A stretch of 64,000 bases of DNA from assembly GCA_019155205.2 (NCBI GenBank), contig JAHNZQ020000004.1, positions 876,628 to 940,627 on the forward strand. Reading direction: 5' to 3'. The notes under the pieces are model-generated. The model saw nothing but the letters and a program-made list of their open reading frames with translations. It was not told the DNA's origin and did no database searches. Below are positions 23,911 to 35,561 of this stretch, one piece after another (position 1 is the first letter of the stretch; every line of letters starts with the position of its first letter). Origin of the DNA: Gracilaria vermiculophylla. Its lineage: Eukaryota; Rhodophyta; Florideophyceae; Gracilariales; Gracilariaceae. A program made the position numbers and the translations under genes.

Positions 23911-25105
23911 GATCGCATAAGTATGAGGGCAATTGTCCTGTAGACACTGGCGATGCGTCCAAGATTTTAGACCCATGAAAAACTTTAGGACAGAAGAGAT
24001 CTGCAGTTGTGATTTCAGTCGGTAGCAATTTTTGTTTTCTAGATACACAAAGCAAAACTACTGAGTTATTTGAAGCCAACCCTTTCCTAAAGACTAATAT
24101 CACGATCTGAGTTGAGAAGATCTATCGTAATGCGTTTGGACAGAGCAAATGAAGTACAATTTGTGTTTGTAATATTGGAAGGTTCAATGATAGAAAACTT
24201 AGTATTGAATATTGAACTTGTATGGCCTTTTTAGTTAGGTGATGACGATTAGAATGTGAACAAGAAGAGGCGACGCAGTTCCATCCTTGAATTGCTCTCT
24301 ACCGTTGAAATCTCCATGCTATCGGACTTGTTTCTGCCCTGGTCGGAACAGAATGAACGAGCTACGTACTGAGTCATCAGAGTTTGTTTCAACGTGTTAT
24401 TGAGCTCGTAAAGAACATGGGTGTCTAACCCCGTATCTCTTACATCGTACTGTCCACCAATGCCTCGTTTCGGTAACGAACAAATAGACGACTTTACGTG
24501 ACGAAAATTTCTGTGCTTCGTGCAAAAACCGAAATGCGCCGGTACATAAGGTACCAATAGATTACTCTTTTCGTGTAGCAGCGCAGACTGCTACTTTACT
24601 GTGCAGTACTGTGTTTTACAAGTGTCAAGTATAACGGTACTTTACAAACAGACGCTGCAGGTGCATTTTCCTCGTTTCAGAAGTCAGTAGACACCCACTT
24701 CGTTTCTGCGAGCTTCAGAACTACCGGCCGCCATACCGTTAATAACGTGAGGTACGGTACCAGGCAGTAATTGCAACCGTTGGTGCAGCACTTGCCCAGC
24801 CTGACTGGGATTCTGAAACGTTTTGAGACAAAATTTCAGAATTGTTCAGTTGGCTCGCATAGTCCACCCTGATCATTGTCACTGGGCGTCGCTCCACGCT
24901 TGTATCACTTTCGCATCACTCCAGTGCATGCTATCCCCCGCCATCGTGCACAGTATCAAAAAACAGGCGGGCATCAGTTCTCACTTTGTTGGATTATTGT
25001 CCAAGACTGGACGGAAGCCTAGTGCGGCCTCATCACGCTGTCAGACAAAAGCGGTTGCTTTAGATATTCAGTTATAACGGAAAATCTTCAATTCATCAAG
25101 CTGCC

Positions 25106-28100
25106 ATGGATGCGGCGGAACCAAAAAACGATGTACTTTGGGGTTTTATTGCGCGCTCTTTGTACCTTGGGCTAATAACATATGTCGCCACAGCTGTGGT
25201 TGCTTTCTTACTAGACTATTTTCGTCGCTACATTATCAACTATGGTCCTCGAAAATTTCATCCATTACGACGCTTGTCTAAAGTGCAAGGCTTTTTCAAG
25301 AAATATCGTGGGGGGAGCTTGCATGCCTTTTACATGCTTGAAGTGTTCCGATTTGTACTCAACTTGCTAGTATGCGTCGTTTACGTCCACGGTACATATT
25401 TGCAGACTGTTTCTCGGTACATGGTGGTAATCTACGGAATATCTTCTAAGCTGTTCCTTATCGATGTTGTACTGCGCATCCTGGCAACTGAGTCGGCTTT
25501 CTCGTCCGTGATCTCATTGCAAATCTTGGTAGACTCCTTTTCATATCCTTCTATGTGGATTGCCCAAGGCCCGAACTCATATCTCAATTTAGCGTTTCTT
25601 CGCGCGATCGCGCTTTATTTTTCGTACTTGGGTCTTGAAAGACTCTTATTCATTCAGATGATGAGTTCTAGAAGACTTACTCTAAAACTTCTAGTCCAGA
25701 ACATAGTCCTATTTTACACCCTTGCAGGTGCCATTCAACTTCTCGAAATACCAGGCGATCTACTTCCAGCAGACTTCCGCGATAAGTGGTTCAGTTTTGG
25801 AGAGTGGACATACTTGAATTCATGCTATTTCATTATAGTTACTCTGTCTACCGTCGGTTATGGTGACTTCTCTCCCTCCACGGTACAAGGACGAATATTT
25901 ACTTTAATCATCATTATCATAGGCATTGTCATTTTCGCATCCATTGTTTCGGAGCTTGTCGAGCATGCCCGCCGTGGCCGTGGGAGCGGGTATTTCGTCA
26001 AAAACAAGACCACTCGTCATGTAATTATCACTGGATCTCCAAACCGCGCGGATCTCATCCAGTTTATTACAGAATTCTTTGCTGACTCTCGTGGCACAAA
26101 CAAGAACGCTAAAGCTGTTGTTCTTGTCGACGAAGTCAAATGGTCTGACACCGAATGGTATCAGTACATAGCCAAGAATTACTTTCTGCAAAATAGGGTG
26201 CGCTACTTGCATGGATCTACGGGAAACGCCTTGGATCTCAGTCGTGCAGGAATTGAAAGTGCTGATGCTGTATTCATCTTGAGTTCATTTTCAAACAATG
26301 GAGATCCAACAATTCAAGATACCGAAACCATAATGAGTGCTTTGGCGATTAGAAACGTCCGGACTGACATTCCTATTTACGCTCAGACTCTGTTAGAGAA
26401 TTCCAGCTTGCAAGCCTATACAGCCCTTACCACGCCGTCTACTTTTTCAAAAGAGGAAACTTACTTCAGAGAAAAAGGAATGAGTAAAAGCGCGGAATAT
26501 GCCGGGATATACGCAAAAGTCTTGGAGCTCGAGTATGAAACAATTCCAGAGCTGCAACGCAAAGGCCAGGTGCTTCGGAGATTTGAAGAACAAGTAAATA
26601 GATACCTTGCAGCACAAGAAGATATACGGAGAAATAATCAAAACGCTTACGGAAAGGATGACTTGATTCGTTCGCAAGTCGTTTGTCTTCAGGAAATTCA
26701 AATGGCGTTAATGTCTGGAAATATAAGGGCGAACGGAGTTGGTACGTTGCTCTCAAATATGTACCTGGATGTGCAATCTCCGAAACTCTCCGAAAACGTA
26801 CCGGCGTGGATGTCAGAATATCATATGGGAGCGTCTTGTGGACTCGCTTATGCAACTGTTCCGAAAGAACTCGATGGTGTTCCGATAAAGGATATAGCGG
26901 CCGATCTCTGCCAATTAGGACTTCTCATTTTGGCGATCAGTGATGCCAGAAATCCAATACCAAAACCTGTTCTCAACACAAGTGAATCGCTCTCCTGTGG
27001 GGATCTAGTGATGGTTTTGACTTATCATGATCCGAAAGTAGTTGCTACCGTTCTTAATTTCGTTGCACTTCATTATGCAAAATTGCATCGTGAGGACCTT
27101 GTTTCTGCGCTTAAGTTGCAAACGAAATCATTAGGACAGCTTCAATCATCGAGGAAAAATGATTCAGCCGTAAATGGTAACAAAGAGACAACTGAACGTC
27201 ATGGATTGTTTGATTTACCTCCAGCGTACGCCTCTCTTCTTAGCAATGGGAATAATCACTCTGGAGATGATCTTGATGCGCTAATTGGTCAAGAAGAATT
27301 ATCAGACGTGGTTCCGCAGTCAAAGAGCGCAAATTTGATTATCAGCAAAGCAGAGTTTCCTCATGTTCCAAATGATTTGAAAGGCCATGTAATCATTGCG
27401 CCCAGAGGAGAAGCGGCATTGGACACGATGACTTTGCTGCTCGCGAATTTATGGAGAAAAGATGAACGCAAGTCGCTTTTAGAGATGCGCGAAGCAAAAA
27501 TTGTCGTCGTTCATCCGTCCATATCTTCGGAATTCCGTGGAAGGTTTTCTCGCTTTGCAGGAAGGTCTCTTTTTTTCGTGGAAGGGCTTCCTACATCGAG
27601 AGCCACATGGAGGAGAGCCAGGATAGACAGCGCGAGAGCAGTGGCAACCACAGCTGATTATAAGCAAAAAGGAAAACGCACCGACGCGCAGACCTTACTC
27701 ACTCTTTTGGCTCTGGATGTTGTCACCAAAAACGATCAGAATCTGTTTATTTGTTCAGAACTTGTAGAAGAACGGTCCCTTGAGTACTTGCGAGAACCAT
27801 TACATCCACGCCGGAAGGGAGCGATTCTTGGCAGCGAAGCTGTTCCAGTTCCATCGACAGGTGACAAGGAGAGTATCCATTCCAGAGAAGCTTCGAAGGC
27901 GGCGCCTGCAACCGGACCCCGGTCGTCGTCACAGGAACATGTATCCGTTGATTCACCAGATGAAGGTCGCCAGGAATCCGTGCGCCAAAATCTATCGAAC
28001 GCTCTTCATGGAGGACCTTCGCAACAAGCGTTTGTCAACTTGAAGGGCATCATTCCTGACAACCGCATTGACGTCGTTCCAAAGATGGAGGGTGATCCTG

Positions 28101-29107
28101 CGGCTAGGCCTGGCGCCGCCCGAGCTCGTCGAAGCGTATTGTTTTCAAGAAGCAGGTATGCCTCCGGAGAGCTTCTCGTGCAATCCAATTCCATCTCGCT
28201 GTTGGCCCGGGAATACATTGAACCAGGTTTCATCAACTTGTTCACGAACATTCTTGGTATCAATTCGCAGAACCCTGGAATGAAGATCCGGCTTATACGA
28301 ATTCCGCCTTCATTGTTTAGGCCTGATATCGGGACAGTTGGAAGTAAAGCAACCAAGTTTGTACAGTATGAGAAGATTTTCAACGCGCTTATTAGAATCG
28401 GTGTAACTCCCCTTGGTATTTATCGTTCTGGTGTTGCCCCTGCACTGTTACCGTCAAAACCACGAAACAGGAGAGGAACTGCCGTTTCAAACGCATATAT
28501 ACGACTAGCAAATGAAATTCTGTCTACCGAGGAAGAAACAGTAGTCGAAAAGGCTGCTGTGCTTATTCGGATGAAGCAATTTCTACGAAGGGTAATTGGC
28601 ACTGTGCAAGAAGTGCTTCCCCACCGGATTCAGGAAAAGGAAGGCAGGAATGAAGTTAACGGGCAGTGGAATGATGAGACCCAGAACAATGAAAATTCGT
28701 TTCCGTCCGATGCAGATACATCTAGTGAGAACGATGAGAACGGTACATCTCACAATGGTAATGATTCAAATTCCCGAGATCAATCATCACGCATTTCGGG
28801 ACCAAACGAAAACGGGCCTGTTGATTCATCGAACGAAGAAAGCCGTAGAGTGGGAGGTGCAGCACCTTCAAAGCCAGAGACTTTAAAACGCGTTCTCGGG
28901 CACCTGAAATATTCGGAACAAGAAGTTAAACACAATTTGCTACCATACGTTTACACCTTTCCCGACCTAAACACGTTGTGCGCAAGAGCAGATGGTGTAT
29001 ATGTTCTTTGCCACCCATGCTTCGATTTGCCATCCAATTGGTCAGATACATTTGACGACGTTAACAAGCCAGAGCCAGAAAAAGATGGTGGTGAGTGCGA
29101 TGAGTAA
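25106..29107 (+). CDS. Slo/BK-like potassium channel with tandem RCK domains
   Basis: A tetrameric K+ channel of the large-conductance (Slo) type, in the plasma or an organelle membrane. The 1333-residue protein is uninterrupted. An extra N-terminal membrane helix (about residues 8-36) resembles S0 of BK channels. It is followed by S1-S4, then S5, the pore helix and the selectivity filter TVGYGD at 249-254, and S6 (IIIIIGIVIFASIVSE). S4 is poor in Arg (AFLRAIALYFSYLGLERLL), suggesting weak voltage sensing. RCK1 begins at RHVIITGSPN and includes GSTGNALDLSRAGIESADAVF, as in Slo channels. RCK2 begins near GHVIIAPRGEAALDTM. Long Ser/Asn/Glu-rich inserts lie near 930-1000 and 1190-1260. No obvious calcium-bowl Asp run is seen. 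The filter argues against CASTOR/POLLUX. Confidence 0.88.
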   Translation: MDAAEPKNDVLWGFIARSLYLGLITYVATAVVAFLLDYFRRYIINYGPRKFHPLRRLSKVQGFFKKYRGGSLHAFYMLEVFRFVLNLLVCVVYVHGTYLQTVSRYMVVIYGISSKLFLIDVVLRILATESAFSSVISLQILVDSFSYPSMWIAQGPNSYLNLAFLRAIALYFSYLGLERLLFIQMMSSRRLTLKLLVQNIVLFYTLAGAIQLLEIPGDLLPADFRDKWFSFGEWTYLNSCYFIIVTLSTVGYGDFSPSTVQGRIFTLIIIIIGIVIFASIVSELVEHARRGRGSGYFVKNKTTRHVIITGSPNRADLIQFITEFFADSRGTNKNAKAVVLVDEVKWSDTEWYQYIAKNYFLQNRVRYLHGSTGNALDLSRAGIESADAVFILSSFSNNGDPTIQDTETIMSALAIRNVRTDIPIYAQTLLENSSLQAYTALTTPSTFSKEETYFREKGMSKSAEYAGIYAKVLELEYETIPELQRKGQVLRRFEEQVNRYLAAQEDIRRNNQNAYGKDDLIRSQVVCLQEIQMALMSGNIRANGVGTLLSNMYLDVQSPKLSENVPAWMSEYHMGASCGLAYATVPKELDGVPIKDIAADLCQLGLLILAISDARNPIPKPVLNTSESLSCGDLVMVLTYHDPKVVATVLNFVALHYAKLHREDLVSALKLQTKSLGQLQSSRKNDSAVNGNKETTERHGLFDLPPAYASLLSNGNNHSGDDLDALIGQEELSDVVPQSKSANLIISKAEFPHVPNDLKGHVIIAPRGEAALDTMTLLLANLWRKDERKSLLEMREAKIVVVHPSISSEFRGRFSRFAGRSLFFVEGLPTSRATWRRARIDSARAVATTADYKQKGKRTDAQTLLTLLALDVVTKNDQNLFICSELVEERSLEYLREPLHPRRKGAILGSEAVPVPSTGDKESIHSREASKAAPATGPRSSSQEHVSVDSPDEGRQESVRQNLSNALHGGPSQQAFVNLKGIIPDNRIDVVPKMEGDPAARPGAARARRSVLFSRSRYASGELLVQSNSISLLAREYIEPGFINLFTNILGINSQNPGMKIRLIRIPPSLFRPDIGTVGSKATKFVQYEKIFNALIRIGVTPLGIYRSGVAPALLPSKPRNRRGTAVSNAYIRLANEILSTEEETVVEKAAVLIRMKQFLRRVIGTVQEVLPHRIQEKEGRNEVNGQWNDETQNNENSFPSDADTSSENDENGTSHNGNDSNSRDQSSRISGPNENGPVDSSNEESRRVGGAAPSKPETLKRVLGHLKYSEQEVKHNLLPYVYTFPDLNTLCARADGVYVLCHPCFDLPSNWSDTFDDVNKPEPEKDGGECDE

Positions 29108-29296
29108 GGCGGGCTGCACGGTTCATTTTCTGAAACGATTTCCGGTAGAGTAAGAAACGCTTCACGTCATTAGATGCGGATACATTCTTGAAATTGATTT
29201 TCTTACTATATACTTTCAAAAGTGTTGGCCGAGTCTACCTCGTAAGGTCTTTTGGGCGAAGTCCAAAAGATTGTTCGCCGCTTCGGTGAAATGTAC

Positions 29297-30652
29297 TCAC
29301 ATATACGCCGGGTTTCGGGTATTTTCCATCATCCATGGGTCCCTCCAATAATCCCCAGCGAATGCAGCACTGTCCCCCAAATCCTCTTCAATGCGAATGA
29401 GCTCATTATACTTGGCCAGCCTTTCGGAACGGCAAGGAGCTCCTGATTTTATCTGACCAGTACCTAGTCCCGCGCAAAGCGCCGCAATAAATGGATCTTC
29501 CGTATCCCCGGCGCGATGACTAATCATCACTCCAAAACCTGCATTGCGAGCAAGATTATTTGCCTCGATTGCCTCTGTGACGGTCCCAATTTGGTTTAGT
29601 TTCAAGAGTAGAGCATTACATGTATTTTGTTCGATTGCGTTTTCAAGCCTCTCTAGATTAGTCGTAAAGAATTCATCACCCATGATTTGGATAAGCTCAC
29701 CCAACTCGCCGGTCATTTTCGAATAGGACTCCAAATCGTCCTTGTGGAAAGGATCTTCGATGGAAACCACCCCATAGTTAGCAGCATACACCTTGTACAT
29801 TTGTAATAGATCGTCCCCGGATTTCATTTTCTCTGCGGAACTTTCTTTTTCCGTTTGCTTGAAATTAAGGTCGTATTTCCCCGATGGTTTGTCATAAAAG
29901 TCATTTGCCGCGACATCGACTCCGATTTGAACAAGTTCCTCAAATCCTGATTCCTTAATGGCTGCCTTCAGCAATTTGAAAGCTTCGTCGTTGTCATCCA
30001 TATCAGGAGCGAATCCCCCTTCTTCATCTACGGTGGTGGACCCCTGTCCATATTGCTCAGCCACCATTTGCTTCAATTTGTGGTAGACTTCTACGCCGAT
30101 CCTCATGGCCTGTTTGAATGAATCTGCACCCGTAGGCATGACAATAAACTCTTGGAAGCTAAGACCGTTGCTAGCACGCGATCCACCACTCAAAACATTA
30201 AAACAAGGAACCGGCAAAATGATGTTGGGATTTCCAGCAAGGTTGTTAAGATGTTTGTACAAAGGTATATCCTTCTTTGCAGCTCCAGCGCGAGAAACGG
30301 CCATTGAAACACCAAGGATTGCGTTGGCACCTAGACGACGTTTGGTGCCATCGTCACTGCCGTCACAATCAATTAGGGCCTGATCTATCCCTTCTTGATC
30401 CGTTGGATCCATTCCAATAACGGCTACAGCGAGCTCATTGTTGACGTTCTTGATCGCTTTGGATACCCCCTTTCCGCCGAATACGCTCGCATCACCGTCT
30501 CTTAACTCATGTGCTTCGTTGGCACCTTCAGAGGAACCGGCCGGCACTATGGCGCGGAAACAGCCGTCATCTGTCTCTACCTCAACCTCAAGGGTGGGAT
30601 TGCCCAGGGAGTCAAAAAGTTGGCGACCCCGTACATCTTTGATTCGAGACAT
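29297..30652 (-). CDS. Divergent enolase homologue with altered active-site residues
   Basis: Enolase interconverts 2-phosphoglycerate and phosphoenolpyruvate. The ATG at 30652 gives 451 residues covering the full two-domain fold. By motif alignment to the yeast enzyme, these are present: Ser41 (yeast 39), Glu168, Glu211, metal ligands Asp246, Glu299 and Asp326 (yeast 246, 295, 320), Lys351 (345), His379 (373) and Lys402 (396). Changed positions are usually invariant: DSRGNPT reads DSLGNPT, the flexible loop SGASTG..E reads AGSSEGANE (His43 to Asn), GGSHAG reads GGSRAS (His159 to Arg), and SHRSGETED reads SHRAGDTED (Ser375 to Ala). The CDS is intact and the rest well conserved, so it is probably expressed. 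It may be a slow enolase, a regulatory paralogue or an enzyme of changed specificity. It is tail to tail with the K+ channel gene, 190 bp apart. Confidence 0.9.
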   Translation of the reverse strand: MSRIKDVRGRQLFDSLGNPTLEVEVETDDGCFRAIVPAGSSEGANEAHELRDGDASVFGGKGVSKAIKNVNNELAVAVIGMDPTDQEGIDQALIDCDGSDDGTKRRLGANAILGVSMAVSRAGAAKKDIPLYKHLNNLAGNPNIILPVPCFNVLSGGSRASNGLSFQEFIVMPTGADSFKQAMRIGVEVYHKLKQMVAEQYGQGSTTVDEEGGFAPDMDDNDEAFKLLKAAIKESGFEELVQIGVDVAANDFYDKPSGKYDLNFKQTEKESSAEKMKSGDDLLQMYKVYAANYGVVSIEDPFHKDDLESYSKMTGELGELIQIMGDEFFTTNLERLENAIEQNTCNALLLKLNQIGTVTEAIEANNLARNAGFGVMISHRAGDTEDPFIAALCAGLGTGQIKSGAPCRSERLAKYNELIRIEEDLGDSAAFAGDYWRDPWMMENTRNPAYM

Positions 30653-31928
30653 TTCCAATGGTACAGATCAACAAGTTTCAATGATGACTCTCACTTTTGG
30701 TGAAACAACGCTCTACTGCGTGCGGCGTTGGTCGACGATTTTCTGGAGAGAAAGATACCGTAGCAGATGCCTGATGCAGAGGGATTCCGCACCGATCTTC
30801 TGCAAGGATGTACTTCAGAGTTGATAGTACGCGAGTTGGGCTCAAGCGGGGAGGAATGATAGAGAGGAAAGTTTCGGGGTTGGGGTTAATTTGTAGACAT
30901 TGTATGTGGTGCGCCCTCCGTAGATACGTAAATTACGATTAGTACGTTGGTACTGTTGTACTGTTTGGTGCCCGATGAGGACTATCCGCTGCCACGGCGC
31001 GTCAGCCTACGCGCACTTTCGTTCTGCTTCATGGGAGCAGACATTCGCATGCGGAAAGTAACAAAAGTTTCACATTTTTGAGGGTTTATATTTTCAGGGA
31101 AACCAAAGAAATTGATGTACTAAAGTATCTTAGAGCAGCCCCTCTCGCTGAGTGGTGCTGACACGGTGTATTGTACGTTGCCACCGACAATGCGCCTGCG
31201 GTACTCTGCCAACCCCCAACTCTTCCACATCGCCAATGCCGAGACTCTTGAGCATGAGCAATCTGAAGGCGTTACTAAATTTGAATTTCCACTCATTCAG
31301 CTAAACCCAACTGCAGCACTAGAACGATGCCAGGCATGGCAGGTGCAAGACTGAAAGCAATGTGGAGATTTCAATACCGCTTTTGGGAGCAATACCGTTT
31401 TTTCGCTCCCCACTCTAAAGCATGTGGATAATTTACCAAGGGTTTTGGAGGAAGAAAAATGGTGAATTAATCGTGCTAACCCGCAGGTGCGTGAGGTTTT
31501 TCACCGCTCGTAATATTCACACCCGCATCGAGATCATAACCGTAATGATGTGATACAAATTGAATACTGCAATTTGCAATTCCCAATTCGCAATTTGCGG
31601 AAGAGAGCGACGAGCCATCTTCAGGTTGCATTGGGAGCACTGTACGCTTTGGTGATATCTTTTCCAAATGCTGTCCAGTTTCCATTGGTTACTCCAAAAG
31701 ACATTTGTTCTTGTATACCCGTGGTTGATGACTGAAAACTTTATAAACGTGTAAAGTAGATGACTAGTGACAGAGATAGCTGACTTCAGTCAAAGTGTTC
31801 GGAACCTGCCTCTGCTCGAATCAACCTGCTGCTCTAACTAGAGACTGTTCAGCGCTGGCACCAATTTCGCTTGTGCTATGTTTATGCGTGAGTTCTGCTT
31901 TCTCTGAGAGGCGCCATCGCGCCTACTG
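30653..31928. other. Divergent intergenic region
   Basis: This lies between the enolase homologue (-) and the transporter (+) and should contain both promoters. A small repeat of the CAATTTGC/CAATTC kind is at 31566-31600. Other frames are short and unrecognisable. Confidence 0.5.
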
Positions 31929-33774
31929 ATGGTATCCGCAGAAGACGACCCCTCGTCAGAGGCTTCTCAACAGCCTCAAACTTCCACCCATGCCCCAAAC
32001 ATACAACGAGACCAACACCATGACCACGAGCCAGGTAGTGTGGACTACGAATTCAAAGCAAACTTCTCCAATGACGACGCTACCGAGCCAGAACGTCTAC
32101 CAGTCTCCAGAAATCGAATGTACCTGATGGTCATGGCTGACTTTGGGCTTTCCTTTGTATGGTTATGTAAATATGCCGTCGCCACGTAAGTTCTCTTCTT
32201 TTCAAGCTAATGCGGATAGTTGGCATGAAGAAAAAACTTGTGCAAAATTTTGCTAACCGAAGCTCCGCAGTCCTTACTTTCAACACTCTCTGAAGGCAGG
32301 TCCTTTTCTGTCACATGTTGTCTGGATAATGGGTCCGCTTTCCGGACTGGTTGTTGCCCCAGTTGTCGGCGTCTTATCTGATCGCTGTACTTCTTCCTTC
32401 GGAAGAAGGAGACCTTTTATACTCGGGGGTGCTGTGTTTTGTATACTTGGCATGAACGTATTCGCGAATGCCAGAGCTATTACGTTTGGATTCCTCCCAG
32501 CAGCCCGCGTTGTCGCTGTGATTGCCTTCGGTGTTCTAGACTTTGCTACAAACGCAATAATGTTTCCAAGTCGCGCACTCTTTGGAGATTTACTCCCTCC
32601 TGATCAGCAACATCCGGTGCAATCCGCCGCGGCTGTCGTTGCCTCTATGGCGGAGATTTGCGGTGGGATATACTTGTCTTCTTGGAAGGATCCTGTAACT
32701 AATATCCGCAAAATCTTCATCGTGGCCAGCATTCTGCTGGCTGTAACATGCGTTGTTTCACTGGTTGTATGCAAAGAAACTCCAATGAAAGTTCCCGGCA
32801 TAACTATGCATCAAGATAATTCGCGCGACGTAGAAGAAGGCCTTACGGAGAATACCGAGCAGCCACATTCAAGCAATACAGGTCCTCCGGGTGCACTCGA
32901 CCGACAAACGGGCCATGAAGAGCCTGATTCCGATATTCAAGCTGGTGAACATCAGAACGAGAACAAAGGTTCCACGGGTGGACCGAGGGATGTCACTGAG
33001 GAAGGCGAAGAATATGAAGATGCAGATGAGAGAATGTTGGCTCTTCCAAATCCAGAATTAGATGTACGAAGCGCACCGGGTGGCAACGAAGAGCAATGTC
33101 ATCGACGAGGAGATCCTCCCAAGCGAGCATCGTTTTGGTCCACGTTGCGAGCTACAATTACTTCGACCGTGCTTCAGTTTCCACGACCATTGATCAAAGT
33201 CGGTATTGTATACGGCCTTGCATGGTTTTTGTGGTTTGCGTCGTTGCCCTATTACAGCCAGTGGCTTGGGGTGGACGTGTTACAAGGTGACCCAAACGCC
33301 GAACCATCCTCGCCTGAAGCTCTGCGCTACGAACATGGTGTATCTGTCTTCTCGGTTGCCAATGTCGCGAAGGCGGTTCTGGCCATGCTATTTAGTTTCT
33401 TCTACCCAAACATCATTAGTTTCATTGGTGCAGTGGGCGAGCGACTTGTTTTCGGTGCTTCGTTTCTTATCTTTTCATCGGTTTTGTTTTCCTGTGCGTT
33501 CACGAAGGATGTTATGGTCGCAGCACTTGTTATAGCTTTGGGCAGCGTGCCATTCATTGTAACGCAAACTATACCCATCGCCATGGTCGTCCAAAAATAC
33601 CCTGAAAATCTTGCGAGTAATCTCGGCATGATGAACTTATTTTGTGTCATCCCGCAACTTATAGACACTTTATACACGGGAAAAATTGCAGAAATGGCCG
33701 GTGAATCTATGGTACTCCGGGTGGCTTCGTACTGGGGGTTTGCTGCTGCGATCGCCGCTTTCTGTTTCTTGTAA
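31929..33774 (+). CDS. GPH/SUT (SLC45-like) sugar-proton symporter
   Basis: A major-facilitator transporter related to plant sucrose carriers and animal SLC45, probably moving a disaccharide with protons. Exons are 31929-32185 and 32271-33774; the 85-nt intron has a GTAAGT donor, a TGCTAAC branch site and a CGCAG acceptor, and the phase agrees. Exon 1 encodes a hydrophilic N-terminus and the first membrane helix (MADFGLSFVWLCKYAVAT). Exon 2 continues PYFQHSLKAG and then has the family hallmark: WIMGPLSGLVVAPVVG followed by LSDRCTSSFGRRRPFI, close to the SUT consensus gPisGl.vqP.vG..SDrctSrfGRRRPfi. About twelve helices are present with an acidic central loop of about 130 residues (EEGLTENTEQ to EEYEDADERM). 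The substrate cannot be told from sequence. Confidence 0.9.
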
Positions 33775-35561
33775 CAACATGGATGCACTAATTTACTCTA
33801 ATCAGGTCTAAGAAGAATGGAATTGTGGAATCCTCCGTGTTGAGACTGTGCTGATTCTCGAGAGAATGTTGCCACTGTACCTTGTTAGGTTGAATTGGTA
33901 AGGTCCTCTGACCAACTTTTCCACACTGTTGGTTTTCTCCCATTCAGGAGACATAAATACTCACTTTCCGTCGTTAGATCATTATCAAAAAAAATGTAAA
34001 AAGGATTGAACAATAAGCTTTGACGGGAAATCTTCGTGTGATCATCCTGGAGTCCGGCAGTTGAGGAGAAATGTGTTTATATTGTGATTTCAACTTGAGT
34101 TTCAACTGGCTGTAAAAACTGGTGACTCGCTTCTGCTTACATTCGCGCTTTGCTCTGGAAATCCAAAATCTGCTGCCATTCAAACGAAGCCAAAACTACA
34201 ACACCTTTCGAAAGACATTTAGTCCCCTAGCTTACGGGGGCTTTGCAAAAAGAATACATATCAGAATGCAATCAAGCGAACACTATATCTATCCCTCCGT
34301 TCTTCTGCTTGTGCTCACTGCGTTGATGATAATGTAAATTCCAAAATGACGAATATACTTGAGCAGCTTCAAACCCCGATGACTCGTAGCCGCCCTATTT
34401 CGACTTCTAAATGAAGGAATAGATCAATTCTTCGCCCTTCCACCCCAATCGATATATTTCCTTCTGCCGGAAATTTTTCTGGCAGGGATAATTACCAGCT
34501 TTGCTCTTGGAGCTTATCGGCCCATCAGAACAACCGTGAGCGGATATATTTTGGTTCACAAAGGCATGTAAAAGATGTGTTACAAGCACCGTAGATTTCC
34601 GGTTTGCGTGCAGATTAACAAGAATGTGGACCACTAAAATTTAAACTACGGAGAGCGATGGGAGGATTTAGAAGCGGTACTGAAACTATCTGAATTGCAA
34701 AATGAGGTGGGGTTGTCCAGAGGGCTCGCTTGTAATACCGTGGCGACCACTTTGCCGCAATTGAGAAAGAGAAGCATGCTCAATCTTCTCACCATCTCAT
34801 GAAAGATAGCCAGTTAAGGAGAAAGAATTATCTGTAGAAGTACCGTGATCTTGGAATAGGGAATGACATACCATAGTATTGAAGAAGAAGGCAACTAGAC
34901 AGTGGTAAAAACTTTGCTTTATTGCCAAAAAAGCCACTTGCTCTTTCACCCCGTTCTACATTTCTTGACTTCTGTGTCGGTTTTTAGACAATTCGAATAG
35001 TTCCATGATACGATTCGTTATCCATCACAGGGAGCCATCTCTTTCATACCAGACGTCATATTGAAACGCTTGACATCAGTTCTTTTTCGAACCGGTAACA
35101 AGAAAGCCTAGTACGGCTTTTTCTGTGAATTGTTTTCTCTTCTTGTTTTGTCTTACCTGCTGTCGGTACTTCATGAGAGCTTTGATCCTCAGGCAACCAG
35201 AAGAGCGGCGGTCTTTGCGTAGGTTATTCTTGTGCACATGCCGGCGGTCAATCAAAACGGTTTTTTCTTATTTTTGCATCATTTGCTGGTCTCTGGTACA
35301 GCCGTTTCGGGATCACAGCAGTGTTTTCTCCGTTGTCTACGTTATGTGCGTAGTTTCGCAGGTATCTGCATGTCGGGTGGTCAACGACCTTCTCATGATC
35401 ATATCCGAGCTTATCCATTTGCATTTCTGTCTACGAAGAAGATCTGGTTCAGGATTTTAAAGAGCGCAGTTTTAGCTTAAAATCACCGTCGTTACTACAG
35501 AAGCGCGGAGCAATCAATTGAATGACTGCCACAGTGTTTGCAGTTGAACACTATAATACAA
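33775..35561. other. Intergenic region, no convincing gene
   Basis: Only short frames are present. 35125-35480 has Cys-rich frames on the plus strand without a domain. No repeats of note. It should include the transporter 3' UTR and the promoter of the glycosyltransferase. Confidence 0.5.

Larger units (their letters stand above)
20282..25105. other. Large AT-rich gap without recognisable genes
   Basis: 4.8 kb with only short frames (under about 105 codons), none with domains. One 60-nt line (21541-21600) counted by hand has 19 G or C. It contains copies of a palindrome built on CCTCATATGAGG and a TGCAATCGATTGCA palindrome (listed separately). I see no transposase, reverse transcriptase, RNA gene or long terminal repeat. 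The last few hundred bases should hold the promoter of the K+ channel gene. Confidence 0.6.

Noticed and set aside
20282..25105. Transposon or retroelement in the AT-rich gap
   Set aside because: No transposase, integrase or reverse transcriptase frame, no terminal repeats and no target duplication could be seen.
25106..29107. CASTOR/POLLUX (DMI1) nuclear ion channel
   Set aside because: The selectivity filter reads TVGYGD rather than the altered CASTOR type, and an S0-like helix and Slo-like RCK1 text are present.
31566..31600. Repeat of CAATTTGC/CAATTC elements as a regulatory or mobile signature
   Set aside because: It is a single short AT-rich run, too simple to separate from background.
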